DNA of 64,000 nt from Paralichthys olivaceus (lineage: Eukaryota > Chordata > Actinopteri > Pleuronectiformes > Paralichthyidae), in NCBI RefSeq assembly GCF_024713975.1, contig NC_091105.1, forward strand, positions 24,139,439 through 24,203,438, read 5' to 3'. Shown in pieces: positions 12,767 through 24,899 of the stretch. Below the pieces are notes generated by a model. It was not told the DNA's origin, did no database searches, and saw nothing but the letters and a program-made list of their open reading frames with translations. Position 1 is the stretch's first letter. Each line of letters opens with the position of its first letter. A program made the translations under genes and the position numbers.

Positions 12767-12915
12767 CCCACACACAGTGCACGTGTATACTGAAGCAACC
12801 ATCGCTGCTGTCTTCTGGTCATGACCGTTGCTCTTCTTGATCTCTGACTGCTTTTTGGCATTCTTCTGCTGTGACTGGAACGTCTGGTGCCCAAGGGTCA
12901 TATTTGATGCTACAC
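12767..12915 (-). pseudogene. znf706: znf706 first coding exon, probable gene relic
   Basis: ZNF706 is a 76-aa C2H2 zinc-finger protein that is nearly invariant in vertebrates. Read on the minus strand from ATG at 12901, 45 codons match its first 45 residues without any indel: QSQQKNAKKQ, GHDQK and YTCTVC are plain, including the first Cys pair of the finger. A splice acceptor (TTCTTCAG, exon edge 12915) lies 14 nt before the ATG and a GTATGT donor follows codon 45, so this is an in-place exon and not a processed copy. It differs at about 19 of 45 positions (for example MTLGHQTF instead of MARGQQKI), far more than expected. The second exon with the two His ligands was not found between 10.6 and 12.76 kb. 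Position between ywhaz and grhl2 equals the human ZNF706 position. Best read as a decaying relic; a fast-evolving functional copy is possible. Confidence 0.78.
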
Positions 12916-13149
12916 CTGAAGAAATTGTACAGGAATTTAATCGGCACAACACCACCAAGAAGACGACGAGCCATCAGCTGTGAGAGAATTAAAAACCTTG
13001 CCTGCAAAGAATGACTTCCAGGATAATGGAAAGCACCAGGGGACGGAAAGTTGCTCTTATTTAATATGTGAACTTCAGCAGCAGCTGAGGCTTCAGATAA
13101 AATAACCTTGATGATTGATAGTATGAAGGAAGTTGTCTCAAATACCACT

Positions 13150-14205
13150 TACAGTCCTAAAAATGTGTGAGACAGCAGTAGCTGTGAACAATCTCTTAAA
13201 ACTAGGTTGAATGCCACGTTTTGGGGTTAGAAAGATAAGGCAATTAACTTTGATTTCCCCAAAGAAAATCAGACTACAGATATTTTTATGGACAAAACAC
13301 TAAAACAAGGTCAGGGCTGTGGTTCTCTGAACTTTGTTTCTGACTGATGGTGACGATAGGGGGATAATTTTGATCAGGACCCAGGGGGGCCGTAGTGTGT
13401 TACCAGCTGCGACCACGATCCTCTTCGCTGGCAGCATTTTACAGTGAGAGTGACGTCCACCCATTAACACTAACCAAACTTAACTTAACACAACCAGACA
13501 ATGATGGCCAATCAGCAACATTAGCCAACTTTACTGATGGTTTAGTTTAGAGACAGATGGACTTACTGCAGAACAGGGTCCTGTTGGTCACATGAAACAA
13601 CTTCCTTCAATAAATTTATCGTTACTGTTAAAATACATCATGCAATTTCATTTTCTGCTAGTCAATGAACAATCAATCTGTAAGCCGGTCTGCTATTACA
13701 GAAGCTAGCAAGGTAGAATACAGGGGCATCGACAGAGAATGAGCATTTTGATGGCTATTAAGTCACAATACACTTTGTACATGGCTTACCAGTAAAAAAT
13801 AAAGTGTATAAGTGAAGAACTAACTTCTCTGGACCTTCCACCACTTCCTGTGCGCAACTTCTTGTTTGCTGTTTATACCACCACTTACCGTGTGGGTTAG
13901 TGTATAGTCATGGCATTGAAAAAAATAATTATTTGGAAGAGGCCAATGCTGAGACTCAGCCATGAATTAGTATGACAATGTAGGGGTTTTCACTAGGGAC
14001 GTTTGAGAGCAAAGGCAGAAGTGTTGGGTTATCAAGAACTGCATTTTAAGTCAATCAGTGCTACACTCTACTGTTGCTTGCTACCAATTAAGGACAAAAC
14101 AACAGAAGCAAAGCATGCCTTACGTTAAAAGTTACAATGAGACAATGAGATTTTAAAAAACAATTTATCCACAACAGGTTTTAAATAAGACAAATGATAT
14201 GAAAA
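13150..14205. other. Spacer between znf706 relic and tbc1d31
   Basis: No recognisable exon or repeat. A slightly CpG-richer patch with GTGACGTCCA lies near 13400-13465 and could be the old znf706 promoter, but nothing else supports this. Confidence 0.4.
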
Positions 14206-14208
14206 CAT

Positions 14209-14437
14209 TTTATTACAATCCAAAATGAAGCATAGAGCACAAATAAACATGTAAATGACAAAATTGTGTGAGTCAATATCCATGTAAATCAATGACCTGA
14301 ATGCATGTAAAATAAAAATTAAATAGAAGGTGGTGTGATAATTAAGTCAGAGCTTGATTCACTCTTTCTATATTGCCAGATCGCTTGAAATTAGAAAATG
14401 TTTTTCAGGCACAATGAAGATGCAGAGCATTTTGTGG
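14209..14437 (-). other. tbc1d31: tbc1d31 3' UTR with poly(A) signal
   Basis: Minus-strand AATAAA (TTTATT at 14209-14214) lies about 225 nt after the tbc1d31 stop codon, giving a short 3' UTR. Confidence 0.6.
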
Positions 14438-17400
14438 TCACTGGGAGACAGAGGAAAATGTGTGGACAGACTGTGAAGAGGCAGAGCTGCCCTCTCTGGC
14501 TCTGGCCACTAGCTTCTGTCTCAGGTCTCTGATTTCCTTTAGCAGTTCTCTCTCACTGCTGTCCAACTGGGCCCGGCCTCTGTCTAAGGAGACTTACAGA
14601 GTAGAGAGAGACATAAGGACAAACCGGAATATTAGCCACACAAAAAATTATCAAAGTGATAACATTCATTTTTTCACATTCTGAATGAAACAAGCATTTT
14701 TAAATTGCACTTTTAAAAAAAGTAAAATGAGATCTCTTTTCCTGGTTTTGCTATGGTGACTGATTAATATATTTTGCTACATTGATTTTGTGGTCTCTGA
14801 AACTGACCACTATCTTGCTGTGATTGCACCAGGAAAACACAATAATGTGACAAAAGTCACAATTATAAAATATATTACTGTAGCCTTTAAAAACAAGATC
14901 ATATATATTTAGTGACTTACAGTTGGTGGAAGTGCTCTCTGAAGGTGAGCTGCTGTTCAGACACAACATGTCAGTTCCTGCTTGTCTTGCAGTGGTGGCA
15001 GTGTTGAGTTTGATGGCCCGACTAGCTCCGTTGACTTCAACATGACCAGCGGTGGTGGTGCTGGGTCTAAGTGGGAGTCCTCTGGTCAAACCTGGGGACC
15101 TTGTCCTCGTATGTCTCTGGTCAACTGATACAAAGCAAACACTGTCATACTACATCCATGACTGGAAAGTTCAATTCACCAGCCACAAACAACACTGGTG
15201 TGTGCTTATGCGTGCTAATACCTGCGTCTGCTGAAGACCAGGCCTGTCCCTGCTCCTGTAACTGGGCTCTTGCACTCATCACTTCTTCCCACTGCAAATG
15301 ATCAAATACTGACTAAATGAATAACAGTAGTCAATGAACTTATGTTTGCAAATCCCCCAGTTTGTCTTCATTGATAATTCATAATTAACTAGGGCAGTGC
15401 CATTTCTAAACAGGCTGTTTGATTGGCCTGTGGTGATGCTGGTTGCAGCTTTCTTTCTGTAACTGTGACAAAAAGGAAAGGAAAAGAAAAAAAAAAGAAA
15501 AAAAGATTGACGGATGAAATAAAAGAACTGAAGCTATACAAAGTATTGCATTAGAAAAGCCTGTAAATTATGGTACAGCAGATGTAAGTGTATTTTAAAA
15601 AAGGGTAAAACTGTCCAAAAATAAAACTTAAAATATAGAACTAGAGATATAAAAGTATAAAATCAAATAAAGATAAACATGGTCAGTAATGGTGACAGTC
15701 TGGCAGCCTAGTGACTTACGGTTAATGCGTTAGTCACACACATTTCACCATATCTGAGAGGAGTTGTACAGGCGTATATGGCCTGGGGGATTAACCACCA
15801 CCTCGTCCAGCATTTGATGATGATGCTTCTTACACGCGACAGTTGAAAAAACAAGAAGAAAACAAACATCTCCCAGTGAAAAAGCTGTGTCATACACGTA
15901 GAGGACACAGATGATTTGATGCTGTTGTGAACGCGTCTGTGCAGAGAACCCCTGCTGTGAGGCAAACTGCGGGTAAAGTCTGTAGCCAATCCTCTGGATT
16001 TTACCCGGAGGTCATGTCTGAAAACGGCAAAACATACTCTTGAACATACGTTGTTCTCACCTTCCTTCCTGCCACATCTCTAATGGTGTCAGCCAGTCTC
16101 TCCTGCTCTGCCAGGGTTTGCCTGTGAACCTCTGCCAGCCTCTCCCTCTTCCTCTTCTTCTCAGTGTCGACCTGCTGCAGCCTGTCCTCCACATCTCTCT
16201 GCCAGTCTGACTCTAGGCCAAGCTGACATGCCTCTGCCAGGGATTCCTCCAGGATCTGCAAGTTTAGAAAATCTTAATGGAAGAGGAGATCATGGCTACC
16301 TCTGCCAAAATCACAGTTCGATTGATGTGAGGCTTTCTTGTAAAACCAGAAGTTACGAGTGTATTGAGATCTAGTTTATATATAAAAACAATATATATAA
16401 TTTTTTTTTCCAAACTCATTTCACAGGGTCCATACTGGAAAGTGTCATTCACCTGCATGTTTGTCTCAGTGCAATGCAGCAGCTCTGTGAGGCTCTCCTC
16501 CTCTCTGTCTGCCTTCCTCATTCTTATCTCCACCTCCTCCTCCACTTCTCGTCCCATGCGCTCCTGCTCCTTCAGCAGGTGCTAAGGGCAAATGGTCATG
16601 GGAAAAAAAAGATGTAAACAGAACATCATCAACCAAAGGTCACTGCAATAATCTCAAGGTGCCTATTACATTACTTAACAGCTGCAACTTAACACCCTAA
16701 ACCTTACTGGCAGCCCGGTTACTACTGTTACACAATTTCATTTGATCTATATCAAGAAGGAAAGAAGCTTTAACTTATAACATTATATGATATTAGAATT
16801 GCAAATACATTTCTTGGTTGACAGGAAATTTGTTTGACTAACAAAAGTAAATACAAGCCTCAAAAAAGATGAGAGGTTAAAAACGAGGCGTTCATCACCT
16901 GTTCAAGTCTTCTCCTCTGAGCCTCTAGCTCCATCTGTCTGATCTCCAGATCCTGGACTGCTGCAGCCGATTCTTGCTCTCGGAGATCCATCTGTAGGAG
17001 GACATGGAAGCAGCTGATAAGTTTCACAAATTATTTTTAATGTGATACATTTTATATTGACCAAATTAAAGTAATGCAGCATCGAGTCACAGAGGGTGAA
17101 TATAGAACGGATGCTGATAATGAAATGCTGTCATTTTTGAATCTTACCTGAAAACCCTAAAGTTTTGGTATGGACAAGATTCCCATGCTGCTTTAATAAC
17201 TTATACTTTCTTCAATTGTTGTAAATTTTAACACAATAAAGCTCTGAAATGATAAATTCAATTCAATTGATTTGTATCGCATCAAATCATAACACACCAA
17301 ATTTGAAGAAATTCCCTCAAGGTGTTCCTGAGATATCAGGTTCACGATAAAGGGACAACCTAAAAACATAATGTCTCTGGCCACTGGTTGTTGCTGGCGC

Positions 17401-18350
17401 GGACGCATATAAATCAACCACAGAACACTGTTTTTACCTTTCTGATAATCTCCTGGTCTAGTCTTTGTATCTGTGAGGCTCTCAGGTCCTGCTGGTGTTT
17501 GAGGAAGCGTCTTCTAGATGTGTCCAGCAGCTGTAACTCCTTCACCTTCAGCTCTCTCTTCATGGCTGCCAACCTAGGGACAGAGCAGTGTCAACAACCA
17601 TTTTCAAAACATCAACATCATTGTGTTTCTTATAACATAACTATAGAATTCTCTGTGTCTTATGCTTTTACTTTGCCTTCTGCTGTGTTAGTTTTTCCTC
17701 TTCTTGTGCCAGGATGTTTCTGCGCTGTTCCTCCGCCTTTTGTAGCAGCTCCTGTGTTCAAACCAATCACGTACCTCGATTCAGTTTGCTTTCAGTTTCT
17801 GTGCAAAGCCTGTTTCATATACAGATACACTGTATGAGCACGCCAACAACCTACACTACAGTAAAATCTACTTTAACTGAATTTTGAAAAGCTGCACAAC
17901 CCATCAACCTGTTGAGTATAATATGCGTCCTCTTCAGCTTGACGACGAACAAAATCTGCCCGAAGTGCTGACACCTCCTGCCTGTTAAGACAACACATAT
18001 AAACTAACATGTGATGCATCTTTGCACAGCAGTTGCTTTAAATGTTATTATCCAACATGAGCTTCAGTTAAATAAATAAAAAATCATAAATCAATCACTC
18101 ATCATCATTTCTCTCACCTCTCACTGAGATACTCCATCTCCTGCAATCGTATCTTCTCCCTCTCCTGGCTCTGATATTCCACTATGAATTCTGGGTAATG
18201 GTTGAACAAGGGGTACTGGCCTTTTGTCAGTGGTGCGAAATCAGACAGCAGAGTCCTGGGATGGATGTCTGCAGGCGTGCTGCTCAGCAGCCGGTAGGCC
18301 TCCCTTATCATGGCTGCCACGTCCAGGTTGTTTCGATGGTGAAAAAAATA
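14438..18350 (-). other. tbc1d31: tbc1d31 coding exons 14-23: end of TBC region, coiled coil and tail
   Basis: Exons: 18350-18118, 17981-17909, 17751-17672, 17573-17438, 16991-16899, 16581-16453, 16255-16061, 15291-15222, 15124-14921, 14583-14438. Translation is dominated by Glu/Lys/Arg/Gln heptads (EKIRLQEMEYLSE, ELLQKAEEQRRNI, MGREVEEEVEIRM). The tail is rich in Ser/Thr and ends with a second short helix, ERELLKEIRDLRQKLVARA, which matches the human C-terminal NLRQRLTARA. The last 19 residues after it are not conserved by eye. Confidence 0.88.
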
Positions 18351-19569
18351 CTGAGGTCAAAAGGACAGATGAGGGAAAATTTAATGGAGGAGGAGAAACC
18401 AAATATTTTGTTAAGTGACCGTGGGAAACCCCTTTGGTTATTTTCAGAAGAAAGAAAAGAGAAAAGAGAGATGGTAGATTAGTTACCTCAAAATCCTGTT
18501 TCTGGGAGCAGAGAAGCAGTGGCTCACGGCAGCAGGTGATGTAGGACACACAGGCCATGATCAGGAAGGACGGATGGTTGGAGAAAACATTGTCAAAAAG
18601 TTGGAGCCACTCCTCTCGAGTCAAAACCTCTGAGAACAGGGTCTCCAGCAGGGGCCACACATAAAGCTGGGGTAGACACAGAAATGCAAAATAATGTGTT
18701 TAAAATTAACCAGTCAAACACGTAGTCACATAGATGTCTGACCTCTCGTCCACCTTTCTATTCCGGCTGCATGTAGCTGTGTGTTGCTGATACCTGGGAA
18801 GTGATGCCACAGTCCACCAGGTGTTGTAGCAGCTCCTTGTCATGATGAGCCAGCACGTTCTCCGTCATGTTCAGGATGTTTAGAGGAGGGTTAGGGAAGT
18901 ACTCGAACCAGTGCTGGCACCAGTTCACTGCAAAACAGCGTCTGAGTAAACAAAACTCCAACTAGCATGTTTAATAAACTGACAATGCCACATGACATTC
19001 GGTGACCTTATAAACCACAATGAAAACTGTACTTTGGAATTTCAAAAAGCTCTTGTGGGAAAATGCTGTTTAATGCAACCGAACCTTGTTTTTTGATAAT
19101 TCTGTACGTGTTGATAAAAGTACCTATGAATGTTGCCACCACCTCGAAGCAGAGCATTGGGTTGTTCTGGAAGAGCTTCACAAAGGGGAATGCCACCAGG
19201 GGAAGGTACTCCACCTCTCCAAAGATGGCTGCCCAATGAGCTAAGGCAGACAAAACCCTGCAAAGAAGGTGTAATTGAGGTCTAAAAAATTTGGGAAAAT
19301 CTAAATGTGAAAAACTTCTACAATTAAAGGTTCAACTCTATATTTAAAACAAGTTGCAGGTTCAAGTTAGAGTGACTCATTCAGGCATTTGAAAGTGATG
19401 GTCAAAACAAGTTTAATCTTTACTGTTCCTCTCTCCCTCATTACTGTGTTTCTGTACTTTGAGGACCATTTTAAGCATAGACCCTACAGAGTGATTTGAC
19501 CTGTCCTCAATTTCGTTTTAGGGTTAGGCATTAAGTTGTGATGGTTAAGGTTATGTGTCGTTATGTGTC

Positions 19570-19650
<81 letters not shown>

Positions 19651-22600
19651 GTGTGTGTGAAGGAGAGAGAGGGAGTACCTCTGAAGCCCTCTCTGTAACT
19701 TGTGACTTTTGATGGGGTATTTATTGTGCAGGGTGAGGTAGGCTGAATGCAGGCCTTTATCAGTCAGACTGCTGTATGCTGCATGGTTCTCTGGGAGACA
19801 CAGCAAAGACCGCCACACAAACATCCTGCAACACAGATGCATCATATACATCTTTAAAATAGATGAAGGATATGAAACACTCTTAAAGATTCACTGGTAT
19901 GCATGTTTTGGTCATCAGACACAATTGAATCCTACATTTACCTGTATTTAGAAGGATATTCTCCAAAGGTCTTCAGCAGAGCCACCAGTCTCCTCTTATT
20001 CAGACCAGCTGGTAATTCATTCTGTTCAACGCATGATACAGTCACTACACTGGTCAGAGGGGTGGGGTGCTTTGTTTGTGAGGTGAAGATCTTAATGTTG
20101 AAATAAAACACTGCTTTGCATAAAGAAAATGGAGACAATTACAATATATGCAGTCAAAAAACAAACACTTAAAAACACAAAGAGAACAAGCTACCTCTTT
20201 ATCATCAGTTGTAGGCACAGCAGGAGGTCTTGGTATCTTCACCCGTGTCCTGCCTGAGCTCATGACTGGTCTATGAACAACCTCTGACCTGACTATGACC
20301 TTTGACAATTCCTGGTGAGCATCACCATCTGAAACTACTGCCACCCTGGAGAGAGGAGGCTGGGTGAGGGCCAGAGAAACACACAAGCACGCACACACAT
20401 ACACACACAACATGAAAATATGAACACTTAATAATCAGCATCATATCAGAAAACTCTTGTGGATCATTGCACTGTTGTCACAACTGCCTCTCACCTTGTT
20501 TAATTCCTGTGTAAGACTCTGGACATTGTAGATATTGATGCTGCCATTATCCATGATGGCCACAACATGTCTTCCGTTGGGGCTGACTGCCACTGTGGTA
20601 ATGGCGTCGTCATGGGAACCCATGTGGAAAAGGAGCTTGCAGGTGTGAATGTTGATGAAACGCATTATACCATCCTGGCTCAACACACCTAGTGTCTACA
20701 CAGATGGAAAAAAAGCAATGAACGCATGACACATATAAACAGACTACAGGCTCACCCACAGACACACAAACAGAATCTCTTAAAGGAAAATAATGTCCAA
20801 TATATCTGAAACTAATTTTTGAGACTACATGGCAGAAGAACGGAGGAGATGAGAGGAGGTGACGTTTACTGGCCGTGTTGTCCGTGTACCTGGCTGACTC
20901 CTCCGTCGAAGCTGTCTGGTAGAAATTCCAGCTGTCTGACTGTTCGGACCTGCGTGGGCATCTGTATCACCCTGACCAGCTGTTTGCTGTCCAGACACCA
21001 CAGGTGCAGCAGGTTGGAGCGCCCACCTGCTACAAGTCTCTTTCCATCACTGTCAAAAAAGTCAGTGTTTGGTGAAGCCTTCTGATCCCTATTTACCCTA
21101 ACTTTTATTTTGCTTATGAAGTGTAGTTTTATGTAGTCAGAAAAATACAGCAAAAAGGTCACTGGTTGTGAGGTGAGAGACCCACCATGTGACAGCAAAG
21201 GCCTTGTAGGAGATTTTAGGTCCACAGTCAGGAATAGGGAGCTGGTATTTGCACAACAGTGTGTCACTCTCCCAAGCAAAGATAGAGTCATCACTGAAAC
21301 AGCTGAGGATGGTGTTACTGTGAGGCAGAAAAAACACCTACAACATAAAGAACAGGGTTTTATTACCATAACAACAATTTAGTGCATCCCATTAATTTAC
21401 AAGACATAAAAGACCTTGTTTGACTAAACAACACTTTTACAGACTTCCTCAGATGAATGACAACCTTCATCAATTGATCAAACTACTATTTTCAAAGGCA
21501 GAGTTTGAGGAAAGGCAGGGGGGCATTACACCATGTGATAGTTTGTTGTGATTTGCAACATTAGATGTGAGTTTTTGTGCATTCAGTGATTTAATCAGCT
21601 ATCTTTCTGTAATAAAATGAGCAATGATGGACATTTTGCAATTTCTAAAATGCAGAATTTCAAGTAAGGCTTCAAAAATTTTGAATGTGACTCAAGCATT
21701 ACTTCAAATTTACTTGAAAAAAGTGCACTTCATATCTCAGAGACAGGCAGGTATGTGCAGCAATGTGTGATGATCAGTGTGTTTGTACCTGGGGGATTAC
21801 GAGGGCGAGTGTCAGAAACCTGGCCCCCTTGCACCCAAAAGAAAATCGGCTACAAATCCACCCACCTTTTTGACATTTTTGGGCCTCAGAGAAACTGAGT
21901 GGCACACAAGTGTCACAGAGTGAGACTTCTGGATTTCAGCATCCTGTGCATAGGTATGTGCAGAAGCAATTAGGTAGGACGAAAATAGAGATGAACCTCT
22001 TATACAAAAGTTTGCACAGTAACTGAAATTTCATACCTCTCTTTGTTGGAGCAGAGATGGATCTTGTTAAAGCCTCTTATGTAACACCTGTTTCACTTGA
22101 GCATCTTTAAAAGACTGTTGAAATGACAGCTATCCAAATCTGTGATCCAGTCAGCACTGACTGTCTGTTGGTTCTGCCACTTCTGAGAGACGTTTAGCTA
22201 CAATGTATTGAATATGGAACTGGCTGCGTTGACCGATGGTAGAAGCGTCCCATCACTTGGGGTTCTACACATTGAGGTTGACATAGCAGCAAAGCTATCA
22301 CCTGAGATGATAGTTCAATTCAATTCATTTCAATTTCATTTGTATAGCTCCAAATCTTGTTTACTTCTACACTAGGTAGGACAATGTTTATTTATTGTAC
22401 ATATTTTACAAGCCTATTGTATCAGGCAACACTATTGCCATTATAATATGAGTGATTGATATCTCACTTTTAAAAGACTGTGGTTCAGTTGTGTGACCTC
22501 GTACAGTTCAAAGTTGTCAGAGCCCCCCCTGTGCTAATGTTAAACTCTGCCTCTGACTGTCTGTAATTATTGTTTTTACTTGGTATGTCTACACATTTAC

Positions 22601-24858
22601 CTTCTGTATGCAAAAAGACTGTCTGATGTTCAGCTTCCTCTTCCTCTGGAAGGTGTCCAGGTCCCAGAGCTGTGCCGTGTCTGAGGATGTGGTGATGGCA
22701 TATCTGCCTGAGCTGTGGACAGAGATGGATGAAACTGCTCCCTCGTGACCTCGCATCCAACTGACCAGCTGCTTCGTGTCTGTGCAAACAAACAGAGGGA
22801 AAACTGTATTGAACAAGTTTATTTTCAGTTAATTGTGGTGGTGAGGGATGGATAAAGTGAATGCATCATGAATACAATAAAAGTAAAAAAATAAATGTTG
22901 TATCTTGAAAACCTTAAAGCAGAAAATATCCCTTATATCAAAATAACAAAACAATGTGTTATATGTACGTGTCCATCCTACCTTTGTCAAAGCACTTGAT
23001 AGTGTAGTCAGCCAGTGCCACAATGAGCTCTGTGGTCCTGCGGAGGCTAAAAGCAAGAGCAGTGCAGGCCTGTCCTGTCTTCTGCACCAGACGAAATCTA
23101 CCCAAAGAAAGAAAAAAAAAAAAAAAGGAGTGGATAAATGTGAAAGCATGCTGGGTTTTAGGGTAATGGCTGACCACTTATTTTGTCCTCCAAATTGAAA
23201 GGAAAACATGTACTCATTTGGCTGACCCTTGTAGCCACAGTTACTTACTACTGATGGACACTAAAACACAGTAAGTGCTAGTTTAGGATGTCAGAGGTAT
23301 GAGAAGAGGAGGTGCTGTCAGAGGAGATGAGTCCTTAAGGAGTTCTTGACGATAAACAAAAATGTCCCTGTTCTGATTGCAATAGGTACAGCAGATGGTT
23401 TCCACTATTGGGGAACCACCAACAAGAACAGTCTGGACTGTGATTGACTTGTGTGCAAGGATGGCAACAGCAAACAACGTTCTATGAAGAAAGGCAGTAA
23501 CTTTACTTTGGGTAGCCAGCGGAGGTCAATGAGGAGCTTAGTGACATACTCTAAGGCTGATTGAAGACCAGACGCTCCACTGCATTCTGGACCATGAGGG
23601 TGCATACTGAGTTGGGTAAGGCTAGGTTTTTCTTATGTTGTATAGTGCAAAGTTGCATGACTGGGGTAAAAATACAAAATGGTAAGAAAAGGAAAGCTGG
23701 TCAAATATGGCATCCAGCTTTCTCACAAATTTAGTGAGGGTAAGAGATGAATAGGCAATTTAAATGTTGAAAGGGTCTTGGAGAGAGCAAGTAGATTAAT
23801 TCAACTAAAGACATTTTATACATTGCAAAGAAAAGGGGCATCAGCACTGAGCCTTGGGGGATCCCTGTGGAATTGACACATTAAGGGAATGTCTGGTGAT
23901 TTGAATCATTTTCATGTCCATATAGATGGAAAGAAAGGGTGTCATTGCATCATTAGCATGATTGTCAATCACCTGTTTCTACTAATGTCAAAGACATAGA
24001 TGTTTCCGTGGTGATCTCCAGCCAGAAAGGAATCTCCTGTGGTGTCAAAGGTCACATGGAGGAAACGCACAGTCTTGCCCCGCTGAGTTGTGCGGGCAAC
24101 TGTCACTAACACACTGAGGAAGACAAACAGCACATGTTAATAAGAGAAGAGCACACTCAGACATCACTGAGATTAAACTCAAAGCCTTTCAGTTAACTGT
24201 GATTGCTCTCTGTGATTATAATTCACCCTGAAAAAAGTGGCAGAAACACTGCAGCAGCTTGTCTCATGATCAAACTTACTTTGAGTGCAACTCATCAGCA
24301 TTTGTTAGTTAAATATGGCCAAGCCAATTATCAAAAATTGTTACAATTTAATTTTCTTTTGAGGTTGACTAGTTAATAGCTGCACAACTGGACAGTTACA
24401 GAACTGTTACAGCACAACAATAAATATCTGATTACTTACCCATCCAATTGTGAGACACAGCAAATGGTAATCTGATATCAGACCATATAACAGATGATAT
24501 CTGATTTAATTAGGATTCTATCTAAACTGATAATTTAGATTGGACTGAGTGGCTGAAGTCCTTTTGTTTTTAATGATCTGTGTAAATAAATCGGACTTGA
24601 TTAAATGACATCTAAGCGTCTTTCTGTACTGAGTTTTAGCTTTGAATATCTGTATTTTAATTGTCACCATGAATGCACAGGCATGATGACTGAACGAACT
24701 CCCCACACAGAGACCACACTGATGACCCCCCCAGCATCAGATACAACAACAGACTCGTCCTGTGTCGTTCAGACGTTTCAAACCTGCCTCTTTCCTGCTC
24801 TTGGTTTCCGATGCCACACGTTCCCCTCTTCTTTGTTCCCTATGTCCGTCACCTCCAT
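14438..24858 (-). CDS. tbc1d31: TBC1 domain family member 31 (WDR67), complete
   Basis: TBC1D31 is a centriolar-satellite protein linked to ciliogenesis; the human protein has been described as anchoring protein kinase A and promoting OFD1 turnover. Twenty-three coding exons on the minus strand join in phase to 3210 nt (1069 aa; human 1066 aa). Order of parts: a short N-terminus (MEVTDIGNKEEGNVWHRKP), WD40 repeats (about residues 24-337), a TBC domain (about 392-617) and a long coiled coil (about 680-930) with a low-complexity tail. Exon details are in the three segment entries below. Start chosen: ATG at 24858 aligns with the human start MQSTDLGNKESG. Odd: exon 1 needs a GC donor for its phase to fit exon 2. 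In human this gene lies at 8q24.13, not beside YWHAZ. Confidence 0.94.
17252..17415. repeat. Interspersed repeat fragment (second of three copies)
   Basis: Lies in a tbc1d31 intron. It has the 'GTTCAC..GGACAACCTAAAAACATAATG' block, followed by 'TGGCCACTGGTTGTTGCTGGCGCGGACGCATA', the typical end of this teleost repeat. It shares blocks with 8325-8420 and is the reverse of 29689-29910. Confidence 0.55.
18487..20021 (-). other. tbc1d31: tbc1d31 coding exons 9-13: TBC domain
   Basis: Exons: 20021-19942, 19825-19679, 19257-19124, 18927-18794, 18666-18487, all GT-AG and in phase. The start of the TBC fold is clear (NELPAGLNKRR, YPSKYRMFVWRSLLCLPEN). The usual catalytic IxxDxxR arginine finger and YxQ glutamine finger are not visible in the translated exons, in line with the human protein; RabGAP activity is therefore not expected. 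A long TG microsatellite lies in the intron after exon 10, 20 nt from its donor. Confidence 0.9.
19571..19659. repeat. (TG)n microsatellite
   Basis: About 44 TG units with one TGCG interruption near 19645, in a tbc1d31 intron. Confidence 0.97.
20195..24858 (-). other. tbc1d31: tbc1d31 coding exons 1-8: N-terminus and WD40 repeats
   Basis: Exons: 24858-24788 (GC donor), 24113-23973, 23097-22982, 22780-22611, 21337-21186, 21049-20890, 20695-20495, 20359-20195. WD-type segments are clear: FLAGDHHGNIYVFD, ALADYTIKCFD, SISVHSSGRYAITTSSDTAQLWDLD, SCFSDDSIFAWE, KRLVAGGRSNLLHLWCLD and GVLSQDGIMRFINI with GRHVVAIMDNGSINIY. Exon 8 is a linker; its acceptor is the upstream CACCCAG (exon edge 20359), because the nearer CCAG runs into a stop. 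The intron between exons 4 and 5 (21338-22610) has no visible exon. Confidence 0.9.
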
Positions 24859-24899
24859 TTTACAACGCTTTTACAAACCCAGGGCAAACATTTGGAGAG

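Noticed and set aside
12819..13148. 109-codon minus-strand frame overlapping the znf706 exon
   Set aside because: It runs in a different frame through the splice acceptor and the exon; the znf706 reading explains the conserved part.
15412..15456. Possible extra 45-nt tbc1d31 exon (phase 0, TTACAG acceptor, CCT|GTTTAG donor)
   Set aside because: The reading KESCNQHHHRPIKQP has no counterpart in the human protein, the donor is weak, and the protein already reaches the expected length (1069 against 1066 aa) without it.
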